Shown: positions 1 to 6,643 of the stretch, in pieces
Numbering within the stretch: the stretch's first letter is position 1
Layout: each line of letters begins with the position of its first letter
Source: Gallionella sp.
GTDB lineage: Bacteria > Pseudomonadota > Gammaproteobacteria > Burkholderiales > Gallionellaceae
DNA: 9,744 nt
Assembly: GCA_024654105.1 (NCBI GenBank)
Contig: JANLID010000232.1
Coordinates: forward strand, 1 to 9,744
Direction of reading: 5' to 3'
Notes under the pieces: model-generated
The model's input: only the letters and a program-made list of their open reading frames with translations
Databases searched by the model: none
What the model was told of the DNA's origin: nothing
Translations under genes and position numbers: made by a program

Positions 1-405
1 GCCTCGCTGGGCATTTACCCTGCGGTCGATCCGCTGGATTCCACCTCGCGCCAGCTCGATCCGCTGGTGGTGGGAGAAGAACATTACAACGTGGCGCGCG
101 GCGTACAGGCCACCTTGCAGCGCTACAAGGAATTGCGCGACATCATCGCAATTCTGGGCATGGACGAACTGGCGCCGGAAGACAAGCTGGCCGTGGCACG
201 TGCGCGCAAGATCCAGCGCTTCCTGTCGCAGCCGTTCCACGTAGCCGAAGTGTTTACTGGCGCCCCAGGCAAGTACGTTACCCTGAAGGACACCATCAAG
301 GGCTTCAAGGGCATCGTTGAGGGCGAGTACGACCACCTGCCGGAACAGGCGTTTTACATGGTCGGCGGTATCGAAGAAGCAGTTGAAAAAGCCAAAACAC
401 TGTAG
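1..405 (+). CDS. atpD: F1Fo ATP synthase subunit beta, C-terminal part (5' end outside the window)
   Basis: The reading frame is open from base 1 to a TAG stop and encodes the last 134 residues of the catalytic beta subunit of F1, the nucleotide-binding subunit that makes ATP at the cytoplasmic face of the membrane. The sequence matches the known family almost residue by residue: it opens with ASLGIYPAVDPLDSTSRQLD, continues with ILGMDEL and ARARKIQRFLSQPF, and ends with DHLPEQAFYMVGGIEEAVEK. Walker A and B lie upstream of the window. The DELSEED segment, which couples beta to the gamma/epsilon rotor, reads DELAPED here (bases 163-183). The first apparent ATG lies further in and is not a start. 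atpC follows after 18 bases, the usual operon order. Confidence 0.98.
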   Translation, partial: ASLGIYPAVDPLDSTSRQLDPLVVGEEHYNVARGVQATLQRYKELRDIIAILGMDELAPEDKLAVARARKIQRFLSQPFHVAEVFTGAPGKYVTLKDTIKGFKGIVEGEYDHLPEQAFYMVGGIEEAVEKAKTL

Positions 406-423
406 CGGTAAACGAGGTCAAGC

Positions 424-903
424 ATGGTAGCAACAACAGTACACGATGATGCGGTTAGCAAAAAAGAAGCTATCTTCCCAGGGACGGTGCATGTCGATGT
501 GGTCAGCGCGGAAGAAGCTCTCTTCTCCGGGCTGGCAACAATGGTAGTCGTCCCCGGAGAAATGGGCGAATTGGGTATCTATCCGCGCCATACCCCGTTG
601 ATGACACGTATCAAACCGGGCTCGGTCAGGATCAAGCGGCCGGATCAGGAGCAGGAAGTACTCATCTATGTTTCAGGCGGTATGCTTGAAGTGCAGCCCA
701 GCGTGGTGACTATCCTGGCCGACACCGCGATACGCGGTGCCGATCTGGATGAAACTCGCGCGTTGGAAGCGAAGCGGGCAGCGGAAGACGTGATCAAGAA
801 TCGCGCTTCCGACATTGACTACGCACAGGCACAAGCCGAATTGGCAGAAGCGGTTGCCCAGTTGCGTGCAATTCGGCAAATACGCAAACAAATCGGCCAT
901 TAA
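424..903 (+). CDS. atpC: F1Fo ATP synthase subunit epsilon with an N-terminal tandem duplication
   Basis: This is the epsilon subunit of F1 (159 residues), part of the central stalk and an intrinsic inhibitor of ATP hydrolysis. From about residue 21 it follows the bacterial family closely: VHVDVVSAEEALFSG, GELGIYPRHTPLMTRIKPG, GGMLEVQPSVVTILADTAIRG, then the C-terminal helical hairpin with DYAQAQAELAEAVAQLRAIR. E. coli epsilon has about 139 residues, so this one is roughly 20 longer, all at the N-terminus. The extra segment (residues 5-20) resembles the normal first beta strand that follows it (residues 21-36): 10 of 16 residues are identical. I chose ATG 424 because GAGG lies just upstream (415-418) and it is 18 bases after atpD. 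GTG 487 would give a normal-length protein, but its only purine-rich upstream stretch (AGGGA, 480-484) is too close. It is the last gene of the atp operon. Confidence 0.97.
   Translation: MVATTVHDDAVSKKEAIFPGTVHVDVVSAEEALFSGLATMVVVPGEMGELGIYPRHTPLMTRIKPGSVRIKRPDQEQEVLIYVSGGMLEVQPSVVTILADTAIRGADLDETRALEAKRAAEDVIKNRASDIDYAQAQAELAEAVAQLRAIRQIRKQIGH
436..531 (+). repeat. Diverged tandem duplication of 48 bp inside the atpC 5' end
   Basis: Two directly adjacent 48-bp units, 436-483 and 484-531, align without gaps. By hand count 34 of 48 bases and 10 of 16 encoded residues agree (T, V, H, D, V, S, E, A, F, G). The second unit is the normal first strand of epsilon and the first is the extra copy. 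The frame is kept. Many differences fall at third positions, so the duplication is old enough to have diverged while the protein stayed open. Confidence 0.8.
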
Positions 904-924
904 GCTTCTGCGCCTGATCCAGGG

Positions 925-943
925 CGGCCGGCTATCCAGGCCG
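925..943 (+). terminator. Possible weak hairpin after atpC
   Basis: A CGGCC/GGCCG stem with a 9-base loop lies 22 bases after the atpC stop, where the atp operon should end. No T-tract follows, so it is not a canonical intrinsic terminator. Termination may be Rho-dependent or lie elsewhere. Confidence 0.2.
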
Positions 944-1092
944 TTACTTGACGAAAAAATCCGGGAGTGTTGCCCCGGGGGCGATAAGGACGAGCCTTGC
1001 CGGTTGTATCGAAAGATTTCGTAGATACTGTCTTTCCGGTCAAACGATTTTTGCCCCGCCAGGCTCGTGTATCATGGGACAAGGCTTTCAAG

Positions 1093-1121
1093 TTGACGCT
1101 GCAGCGACAAAAGCCTAAATT
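1093..1121 (+). promoter_or_regulatory. Sigma-70-type promoter for the peroxiredoxin gene
   Basis: TTGACG (1093-1098, 5 of 6 to consensus) and TAAATT (1116-1121, 4 of 6) are separated by 17 bases. Transcription would start near 1128, leaving a leader of about 27 bases with AAGGAG before the ATG. The peroxiredoxin therefore appears to be its own unit, separate from atp. I found no convincing OxyR-type site. Confidence 0.55.
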
Positions 1122-1154
1122 GCGCTATCCCAACCCAACACCAAGGAGATTATC

Positions 1155-1757
1155 ATGGCCGTTCTTGTCTGCAAGCCCGCACCCGATTTCAACGCCGCTG
1201 CCGTAATGGGCAACAATGAAATCAATGGAAATTTCAATTTAAAAAAGCACATTGCCGGCAAATACGCCGTGCTGTATTTTTACCCGCTCGATTTCACCTT
1301 CGTCTGCCCTTCCGAAATCATTGCTTTCGATCATCGTCTCGAAGAATTCCAGAAACGCAATGTCGAGGTGATCGGCGTTTCCATCGACTCACACTTCACG
1401 CATCTCGCGTGGAAAAATACCCCGGTCAAGAACGGCGGCATCGGCCAGGTGCGCTATCCATTGGTGGCCGATATCAAACACGAAATCTGCAAGGCCTACG
1501 ATGTCGAAGCCGAAGGCGGCGTGGCCTTCCGCGGTTCGTTCCTGATCGACCGCGCCGGTATTGTGCGCCATCAGGTGGTGAACGACCTGCCGCTGGGGCG
1601 CAACATCGACGAAATGCTGCGCATGGTGGACGCACTGCAATTTACCGAAGAGCACGGCGAAGTCTGTCCGGCCGGCTGGAGCAAAGGCAAGGCGGGCATG
1701 AATGCGTCGACCGAAGGGGTGGCGAAGTACCTCGCCAATCACGCCAAGGAGCTGTGA
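1155..1757 (+). CDS. Typical 2-Cys peroxiredoxin (AhpC/Prx family)
   Basis: This 200-residue cytoplasmic thiol peroxidase reduces hydrogen peroxide, alkyl hydroperoxides and probably peroxynitrite, using thioredoxin or an AhpF-like partner; no partner gene is nearby. The active site PLDFTFVCPSE contains the P-x3-T-x2-C signature (P44, T48) with peroxidatic Cys51. Arg126 in FRGSFLID fits the conserved active-site arginine. The resolving cysteine is Cys171 in EVCPAGW, which makes it a typical 2-Cys enzyme forming intersubunit disulfides. GGIG is present at 94-97, but the C-terminus (KYLANHAKEL) lacks the Tyr-Phe motif found with GGLG in overoxidation-sensitive eukaryotic enzymes, so it is probably of the robust bacterial type. 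AAGGAG (1143-1148) is well placed for this ATG. I give no symbol because ahpC and prx naming is ambiguous in this group. Confidence 0.95.
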   Translation: MAVLVCKPAPDFNAAAVMGNNEINGNFNLKKHIAGKYAVLYFYPLDFTFVCPSEIIAFDHRLEEFQKRNVEVIGVSIDSHFTHLAWKNTPVKNGGIGQVRYPLVADIKHEICKAYDVEAEGGVAFRGSFLIDRAGIVRHQVVNDLPLGRNIDEMLRMVDALQFTEEHGEVCPAGWSKGKAGMNASTEGVAKYLANHAKEL

Positions 1758-1977
1758 CACGTTTCGAGAAAATGTGCAAGCAATCCAAAAAAGATGTCTT
1801 TACGGTCACCATGGTTGCCTGCGCTTGCTTGAAGCCGGCTCTGGCGCTTTGGTAACCGCCGTACTGCGTCCGCGCTCAACCGGGGCAAAGAGAATCCTGA
1901 TTATGGGGCGTGTGCCGGGTTTGTTGTGGCGGCCATGAGTGAGGATGCTGCTGCGAGGTAGCGAGATTTGAGAAGTG
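1758..1977. other. Convergent intergenic stretch without a clear gene or terminator
   Basis: This gap separates the 3' ends of the peroxiredoxin gene and the 69-codon minus-strand gene, where a shared terminator would be expected. I see only the short palindrome AAAGA-TG-TCTTT near 1788-1799, too small to terminate convincingly. Open frames here are short, overlap in several frames and lack ribosome binding sites. Confidence 0.4.
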
Positions 1978-2187
1978 TCAGCGTTGACAGGCGTATATCC
2001 TGCGCAGAAAGGCGTCGACATCCACTCTTGCCAGATTTGCTGGCAGTGCTGTTTCCTCGGTGTACGGCTGGTGGCAGGCAAGACTGGGAATCCATCCGGC
2101 ACACAGGACTTCGTCGCCATAATCGGTTGCGATTGCTTCATCGCGTTCGACCTCGTAGCTGCTCATATCCATGCTGAATGTTCCCAT
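1978..2187 (-). CDS. Uncharacterised 69-residue acidic protein
   Basis: I do not recognise this family. The frame is open further upstream to 2280, but the likely start is the ATG at 2187 because AGGAG (complement of 2194-2198) lies seven bases before it; the residues further upstream are arginine-rich and low in complexity, as expected of untranslated DNA. The protein opens MGTFSMDMSSYEVERDEAIA, contains YGDEVLCAGW and LACHQPY, and ends LRRIYACQR. It has three cysteines (29, 38, 67), no signal peptide and no membrane segment. The opening alternates polar and hydrophobic residues before an acidic stretch. It is convergent to the peroxiredoxin and divergent from rep, so it is probably monocistronic. 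Good Shine-Dalgarno spacing and ordinary amino-acid composition support a real gene. Function unknown. Confidence 0.65.
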   Translation of the reverse strand: MGTFSMDMSSYEVERDEAIATDYGDEVLCAGWIPSLACHQPYTEETALPANLARVDVDAFLRRIYACQR

Positions 2188-2208
2188 GATCGATCTCCTG
2201 TTTCTGCG

Positions 2209-2231
2209 GGGCTGCGCACGCTGTGCCGCCC
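2209..2231. repeat. Imperfect palindrome in the leader of the 69-codon gene
   Basis: GGGC-t-GCGCA then TGTGC-c-GCCC can form a stem of nine pairs (one G-U) with one internal mismatch and a 3-base loop. On the minus strand it ends about 10 bases upstream of the ribosome binding site of the small gene. It could be a leader hairpin or a binding site, and its role is unknown. Confidence 0.35.
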
Positions 2232-2299
2232 TTGATGGAGATATCGGCAGAGTCCGGTAAAAATTTAGCGCGTGTCTCATCGTTCCGCTCGGGATGCTT

Positions 2300-2308
2300 T
2301 GGTATCAT
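2300..2308 (+). promoter_or_regulatory. Extended -10 promoter element upstream of rep
   Basis: TGGTATCAT combines the extended -10 TGn with a 5-of-6 -10 hexamer (2303-2308). No good -35 is visible, which is tolerated with extended -10 elements. Transcription would start near 2315, giving a leader of about 44 bases to the rep ATG. Confidence 0.45.
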
Positions 2309-2358
2309 GCGCCCCTTCCAGAAATACTCGCTCATCCGGCAGTTCCAAGTCCAAGTAA

Positions 2359-4353
2359 ATGCTGAATCAACTCAATGCAGCGCAGCGCGAAGCGGTAACC
2401 TATCTCGATGGCCCCTTGCTGGTGCTGGCCGGCGCGGGCAGCGGCAAGACGCGCGTGATCACCCAGAAGATCGTCCATCTGGTGGAACGCTGCGGCTATG
2501 CGCCGCGCAACATTGCCGCGATCACCTTCACCAACAAGGCGGCCAGCGAGATGCGCGAACGCGTCGGCGCGCTGTTGCAGGGCAAGGATGCACGGGGGCT
2601 GATGGTGAGCACCTTTCACTCGCTGGGCATGAACATCCTGCGCAAGGAGGCTGCGCTGCTGGGCTACAAGCCGCAGTTTTCGATCTTCGATTCCGGCGAT
2701 ACCTGGAAGATCATCGGCGAGCTGGCCAACTCCGGCGACAAGCAGGAGATCCGCGACATCCAGACGCGGATTTCCAATTGGAAATCGGCTTTTATCGCGC
2801 CGCAGCAGGCCGCGCAGGTAACCGATAACGAGGAGGCAAGAGTTCATGCGCGGATTTATGCGCGCTACCAGGAAACGCTGCGCGCCTATCAGGCGGTGGA
2901 TTTTGACGATCTGATCCGTCTGCCGGTGGTGCTGTTCAAGGAGCACCCAGAGGCCTTGTTTCGCTGGCAGAACCGGCTGCATTACCTGCTGATCGACGAA
3001 TACCAGGACACCAACGATTGCCAGTACCAGTTGACCAGGCTGCTGGCGGGGAGCCGCGCCGCGTTCACCGCGGTGGGCGATGACGACCAGGCGATCTACG
3101 CGTGGCGCGGTGCGAGCATCGAGAACCTGCACAAGCTGCGCAACGATTACGCGCGGCTGCGCGTCATCAAGCTGGAGCAGAACTACCGTTCCTCGCAGCG
3201 CATCCTCAAGGTGGCGAACCACCTGATCAACCACAACACCAAGGTGTTCGAGAAGCGCCTGTGGAGCGACCACGGCATCGGCGACCCGGTGCGTATCTAT
3301 GCGGCGCGCGACGACGAGCACGAGGCCGAGAGCGTGGTGATGAAGCTGATGGCGCACAAATTCGAGCACCGCACGCGGTTTTCCGACTACGCGATCCTGT
3401 ATCGCAGTAACCACTTGTCGCGCGCGTTCGAGGAGCAGTTGCGCGCCCAGCACGCGCCTTATACGGTGAGCGGCGGCACGTCGTTTTTCGAGCGCGCCGA
3501 GATCAAGGACATCACCGCCTACCTGCGCTTGATCGCCAACCCGGACGACGACCCGGCCTTCATTCGCGCCGTCACCACGCCGAAGCGCGGCATCGGCAAC
3601 ACTACGCTGGAGAAGCTCGGCAGCCATGCCGGGGCGCGTCACGTCAGCCTGTTCGAGGCGGCTTTCGAGATCGGGATGGAGCAGCAACTGCCGCCGCGCC
3701 AGCATGAAGACCTGATGACCTTCTGCAACTTCATCAACCGCCTCCAGGAGCGCGCCGGCAAGGACCCGTGCGGCGAACTGCTCGACGAGCTGTTGCGCGC
3801 GATCAACTACGAGGCGTGGCTATACGATACCCATGAACCGCGCCAGGCCGATAGTAAATGGGAAAATGTGCAGGAATTTACCGGCTGGCTCAAGCGCAAG
3901 GCCGAAGCCGACGAGAAATCGCTGATCGATATGGTACAGACCATCGCGCTGATCAACATGCTGGAAGGCAAAGACGAGGAGCCGGATGCGGTCTCATTGT
4001 CCACTTTGCACGCCGCCAAGGGGCTGGAATTCCCGCATGTGTTCATCATCGGCGCGGAGGAAGACATCCTGCCGTTCCGCGACAGCGACGAACAGCAGAT
4101 CGAAGAAGAGCGCCGCCTGATGTATGTCGGCGTCACACGCGCCGAGCGCAGCCTGCAAATCAGCTACTGCAACCGCCGCAAGCGCGGCAAGGATTGGCTG
4201 GCCTGTGAGCCGAGCCGTTTTCTGGAAGAAATGCCGGAAGGTGAACTGGTTTATGCCGGTGGCCACAAGAAGGCCATGCCGACTATCAGCAAAAACGAGG
4301 GGATGGATAAATTGGCGAAACTGAAGGTAATGCTGGTTAGTTCGCACGATTGA
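2359..4353 (+). CDS. rep: ATP-dependent DNA helicase Rep (SF1A, UvrD/Rep family)
   Basis: This 3'-5' DNA helicase helps replication forks pass protein roadblocks and restart. At 664 residues it is close to E. coli Rep (673). All SF1A motifs are visible: Walker A GAGSGKT (25-31), Ia ITFTNKAASEMRERV (from 55), Ib STFHSLG (84-90), II/Walker B LLIDEYQDTN (210-219), III VGDDDQAIYAWRGA (239-252), IV LEQNYRSS (272-279), V LSTLHAAKGLEFPHVFI (from 547) and VI EEERRLMYVGVTRAER (582-597). The N-terminal MLNQLNAAQREAV matches the family start. An in-frame TAA lies directly before this ATG (2356-2358), which fixes the start although no Shine-Dalgarno sequence is visible. The C-terminus is short, as in Rep rather than UvrD. 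It converges with the cyclic-nucleotide-binding gene, 27 bases apart. Confidence 0.95.
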   Translation: MLNQLNAAQREAVTYLDGPLLVLAGAGSGKTRVITQKIVHLVERCGYAPRNIAAITFTNKAASEMRERVGALLQGKDARGLMVSTFHSLGMNILRKEAALLGYKPQFSIFDSGDTWKIIGELANSGDKQEIRDIQTRISNWKSAFIAPQQAAQVTDNEEARVHARIYARYQETLRAYQAVDFDDLIRLPVVLFKEHPEALFRWQNRLHYLLIDEYQDTNDCQYQLTRLLAGSRAAFTAVGDDDQAIYAWRGASIENLHKLRNDYARLRVIKLEQNYRSSQRILKVANHLINHNTKVFEKRLWSDHGIGDPVRIYAARDDEHEAESVVMKLMAHKFEHRTRFSDYAILYRSNHLSRAFEEQLRAQHAPYTVSGGTSFFERAEIKDITAYLRLIANPDDDPAFIRAVTTPKRGIGNTTLEKLGSHAGARHVSLFEAAFEIGMEQQLPPRQHEDLMTFCNFINRLQERAGKDPCGELLDELLRAINYEAWLYDTHEPRQADSKWENVQEFTGWLKRKAEADEKSLIDMVQTIALINMLEGKDEEPDAVSLSTLHAAKGLEFPHVFIIGAEEDILPFRDSDEQQIEEERRLMYVGVTRAERSLQISYCNRRKRGKDWLACEPSRFLEEMPEGELVYAGGHKKAMPTISKNEGMDKLAKLKVMLVSSHD

Positions 4354-4380
4354 CGGCGCTTCTTCAAACCATGCAGGCTG

Positions 4381-4902
4381 CTATTCTTCGAGATAATCCA
4401 CCAGAATGCCGCTGGTAAGACGCAGGCGCTGGCTCAGCAACCGCGCTATCTTGAGCAGCAGTTTGGCTGAAAGCGCAGGTTTGTCACGCATGATCAGCAA
4501 AAAATTTTCCTGCGTCAGCACGGCCACGGTTGTTGGTTCGACGGCTACTGCCGTGGCAGACCGTGGTTCGCCGTCCACGATGGTCATTTCACCCAGACTG
4601 CGGCCGGGAAATATCGTGGTGACGGTTTTATCGATGCGCTGGTTATCTTCCTTATGCACTTCAAGCTTGCCCTCAAGCACAATGCACATGAAATCGCCCC
4701 GGTCGCCTTCGCGAAACAGGACGGCGCCGGGTGCCGCACGATAAAGCTGAACATAAGCAGCCAGCGCATTGATTTGCGTCCACTCAAAATCCCTGAGCAT
4801 TTGTGCGTTCTCCAGCATGGCCGCAATGTGATCCGAGGACGCAATGCCAGATCCCAGGATTTCAAGCGATGCCAAAGATGATTTTTTGTTATCCTGCGTC
4901 AT
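4381..4902 (-). CDS. Stand-alone cyclic-nucleotide-binding domain protein
   Basis: This 173-residue protein consists almost entirely of one CRP/PKA-R type cyclic-nucleotide-binding domain (about residues 35-160). It runs from a short N-terminal helix through the beta barrel (VLFREGDRGDFMCIVLEGKL) to the phosphate-binding cassette LGEMTIVDGEPRSATA and a C-terminal helix RLLSQRLRLTS. The cassette keeps the Glu (105) and Arg (114) that contact ribose and phosphate, nine residues apart as in PKA regulatory subunits. There is no helix-turn-helix, kinase, cyclase or membrane segment, so it must act through a partner, or the domain has a structural role. It starts 33 bases after the mrp stop on the same strand, so it is probably cotranscribed with mrp. 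The ribosome binding site is poor. The ligand, cAMP, c-di-GMP or none, cannot be told. Confidence 0.88.
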   Translation of the reverse strand: MTQDNKKSSLASLEILGSGIASSDHIAAMLENAQMLRDFEWTQINALAAYVQLYRAAPGAVLFREGDRGDFMCIVLEGKLEVHKEDNQRIDKTVTTIFPGRSLGEMTIVDGEPRSATAVAVEPTTVAVLTQENFLLIMRDKPALSAKLLLKIARLLSQRLRLTSGILVDYLEE

Positions 4903-4935
4903 ATTGTCAGGCCGGGATCATTAACCGCCTTGTGG

Positions 4936-6030
4936 TCAGGTGTTTTGCACCACAATCTTCGGAAATACCGCGCTATGATCCTGCGCCATCTCTGCGATTT
5001 TGACCGCAATGCGACGCGCGATCTGCTTGTATTCTTTTGCGATGCTTCCGTCGGGATCAGCGACTACCGTGGGTTGACCGGAATCGGTCTGCTCGCGAAT
5101 GCGGATATCCAACGGCAGGCTGCCGAGAAGCTCCGTGTTGTAGTCAGCGCACATTTTTTCGCCGCCGCCTGCGCCGAATATATGTTCCTCATGCCCGCAT
5201 TTGGAGCAGATGTGTGTGCTCATGTTTTCCACAATGCCGATAATCTTGACGCCGACTTTTTCAAACATCTTGAGCCCCTTGCGCGCATCCATCAGCGCGA
5301 CGTCCTGCGGAGTGGTCACAATCACCGCGCCGGTAACCGGCACTTGCTGCGCCAGCGAAAGCTGAATATCGCCGGTGCCAGGCGGCAGGTCCACCACGAG
5401 ATAGTCCAGGTTATCCCAACGCGTCTGGCGCAACAATTGATCCAGCGCCTGAATAACCATCGGGCCGCGCCAAATCATCGGCGTGTCATCGCTACCGATA
5501 AGAAAGCCGATGGACATCGCCTGCAGGCCATGATTGTTCATCGGTATCATGAAATTGTCGCCGGTCATTTCGGGTTGCCCGGCAATACCCAGCATGGTCG
5601 GCTGCGAAGGGCCATAAATATCGGCATCCAGTATGCCGGCGCGGGCACCCTCGGCAGCCAGCGCCAGCGCGATATTCACCGCGGTGGTTGACTTGCCAAC
5701 CCCGCCTTTGCCGCTCGCTACCGCGATAATGTTCTTCACGCCATCCACCAGCTTCGCGCCACGTTGCACCGCATGCGGCACCACTTTGCTGCTTACATTG
5801 ATGCCGAGGTTGCCAATGCCCGGCAAGGCGGACTTGAGATGTGATTCGATCATTGCGCGAATCTCGCCCCACACGCTTTGCGCCGAATAGCCGAGCATGA
5901 TGTCCAGCGACACATCATTGCCGCTGACCTTGATGTTCTTCACGGATTTGCCGCTGACAAAATCTTTCCTGGTATTCGGATCGATCAGATTTTTCAATGC
6001 ATCTTGCACGTCGGTTTCACTAAAACTCAT
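4936..6030 (-). CDS. mrp: Iron-sulfur cluster carrier protein Mrp/ApbC (NBP35 family P-loop NTPase)
   Basis: This 364-residue cytoplasmic ATPase binds and transfers 4Fe-4S clusters to apo-proteins. Residues about 5-80 form a MIP18/DUF59 domain. The deviant Walker A GKGGVGKST sits at 107-115, switch I includes DADIYGPSQP (135-144), and Walker B/switch II is VVDLPPGTGD (212-221). The cluster-binding CxxC pair is Cys275/Cys278 in HICSKCGH, followed by the conserved HIFGAGGG. Length and order are normal for the DUF59-containing bacterial form. The start is secure: CAGGAG (complement of 6037-6042) lies seven bases before the ATG, and MSFSETDVQDALK is a usual opening. The DUF971 gene lies 84 bases upstream and the cyclic-nucleotide-binding gene 33 bases downstream, all on the minus strand. 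The symbol apbC is also in use. Confidence 0.96.
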   Translation of the reverse strand: MSFSETDVQDALKNLIDPNTRKDFVSGKSVKNIKVSGNDVSLDIMLGYSAQSVWGEIRAMIESHLKSALPGIGNLGINVSSKVVPHAVQRGAKLVDGVKNIIAVASGKGGVGKSTTAVNIALALAAEGARAGILDADIYGPSQPTMLGIAGQPEMTGDNFMIPMNNHGLQAMSIGFLIGSDDTPMIWRGPMVIQALDQLLRQTRWDNLDYLVVDLPPGTGDIQLSLAQQVPVTGAVIVTTPQDVALMDARKGLKMFEKVGVKIIGIVENMSTHICSKCGHEEHIFGAGGGEKMCADYNTELLGSLPLDIRIREQTDSGQPTVVADPDGSIAKEYKQIARRIAVKIAEMAQDHSAVFPKIVVQNT

Positions 6031-6114
6031 TATTTGCTCCTGAATCGGATGAGGGCTGAAGTTCGAATTCTAACCCGGTTGACTTAATTGCTCTGGCATT
6101 TATAACCCAACAAT

Positions 6115-6468
6115 CTACTCCCTGCTTCCCCCGGCGGCCGCCAACCGCTCCAGATAGGTTTGCCACAATTCAGGCTGATGCTTACCCAAATCGTCAAGAT
6201 ACTCCCAAGTGTAAAGCCCGGAGTCGTGGCCGTCGTCAAATTTTATTTTCATGGCATAACTGCCAATCGGGGATACTTCGCTTACCCCCACATTTTTCTT
6301 GCCCACTTGCAGCACCTCCTGTCCACGCCCGTGTCCGACGACTTCGGCCGACGGGGAATACACCCGCAAAAATTCGTAGGGCAGTTGATAACGAGCACCA
6401 TCGTCAAATGCGATTTCAAGCAGGCGGGATTGCTGATGCAGTTTTATTTCTGTGGGATGCGCTGACAT
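6115..6468 (-). CDS. DUF971 (GBBH-like N-terminal domain) family protein
   Basis: This 117-residue single-domain protein belongs to the DUF971 family, related to the N-terminal domain of gamma-butyrobetaine hydroxylases. Family marks are PTEIKLHQQSRLLEIAFDDG (5-24), LRVYSPSAEVVGHG (34-47) and the signature KIKFDDGHDSGLYTWEYL (74-91). The frame extends upstream to 6519, but that part (RKKCRKKYHRS) is basic and unlike the family, so I start at ATG 6468. The AGGAG upstream is about 13 bases away, longer than ideal. No enzymatic activity is established for the bacterial free-standing form. In plants the same domain is the C-terminal part of the Fe-S scaffold HCF101, whose other two domains are those of Mrp, the next gene here. 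That suggests, but does not prove, a role with Mrp. Confidence 0.9.
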   Translation of the reverse strand: MSAHPTEIKLHQQSRLLEIAFDDGARYQLPYEFLRVYSPSAEVVGHGRGQEVLQVGKKNVGVSEVSPIGSYAMKIKFDDGHDSGLYTWEYLDDLGKHQPELWQTYLERLAAAGGSRE

Positions 6469-6608
6469 GATTCCAGATTGACTCCTGTGGTATTTTTTAC
6501 GGCACTTTTTCCTGTGCAATTCACGCGGGGGTAACGATACCAGATTTTCCGATATTAAAAACTGCCCAACGCTCTGTTCTTAAAAAACGTGCCTTGTGCG
6601 TTTTCCGC

Positions 6609-6614
6609 TAGAAT
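6609..6614 (+). promoter_or_regulatory. Possible -10 box for the exported-protein gene
   Basis: TAGAAT (5 of 6 to consensus) lies 29 bases before the chosen ATG 6644. No good -35 is seen at the right distance. It lies inside the longest possible open frame (GTG 6596), which argues for the later start. Confidence 0.35.
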
Positions 6615-6643
6615 GCGCCGGTGAGATTCGCTTGCGAGGCAGC

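Noticed and set aside
1010..1021. CGAAA-GA-TTTCG palindrome as an operator for the peroxiredoxin gene
   Set aside because: It is short and lies over 70 bases upstream of the -35. It does not match the spaced ATAG/CTAT pattern of OxyR sites.
990..1068. 8-base inverted repeat ACGAGCCT/AGGCTCGT between atpC and the peroxiredoxin gene
   Set aside because: It has a loop of about 63 bases and no T-tract. An 8-base pair at any distance in a 250-base gap is near chance expectation.
1806..2141. 111-codon minus-strand frame overlapping the 69-codon gene
   Set aside because: It lies in another frame of the same DNA, has no ribosome binding site at its start and a Pro/Arg/Ser-rich translation.
2332..3705. 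457-codon open frame antisense to rep
   Set aside because: It lies wholly opposite conserved helicase motifs, has a low-complexity Ala/Arg/Val/Gln-rich translation and shows no domain. Long antisense frames are expected in GC-rich genes with G/C third positions.
4930..5691. 253-codon open frame antisense to mrp
   Set aside because: It opposes the Walker A and CxxC coding region of Mrp; its composition is that of a shadow frame.
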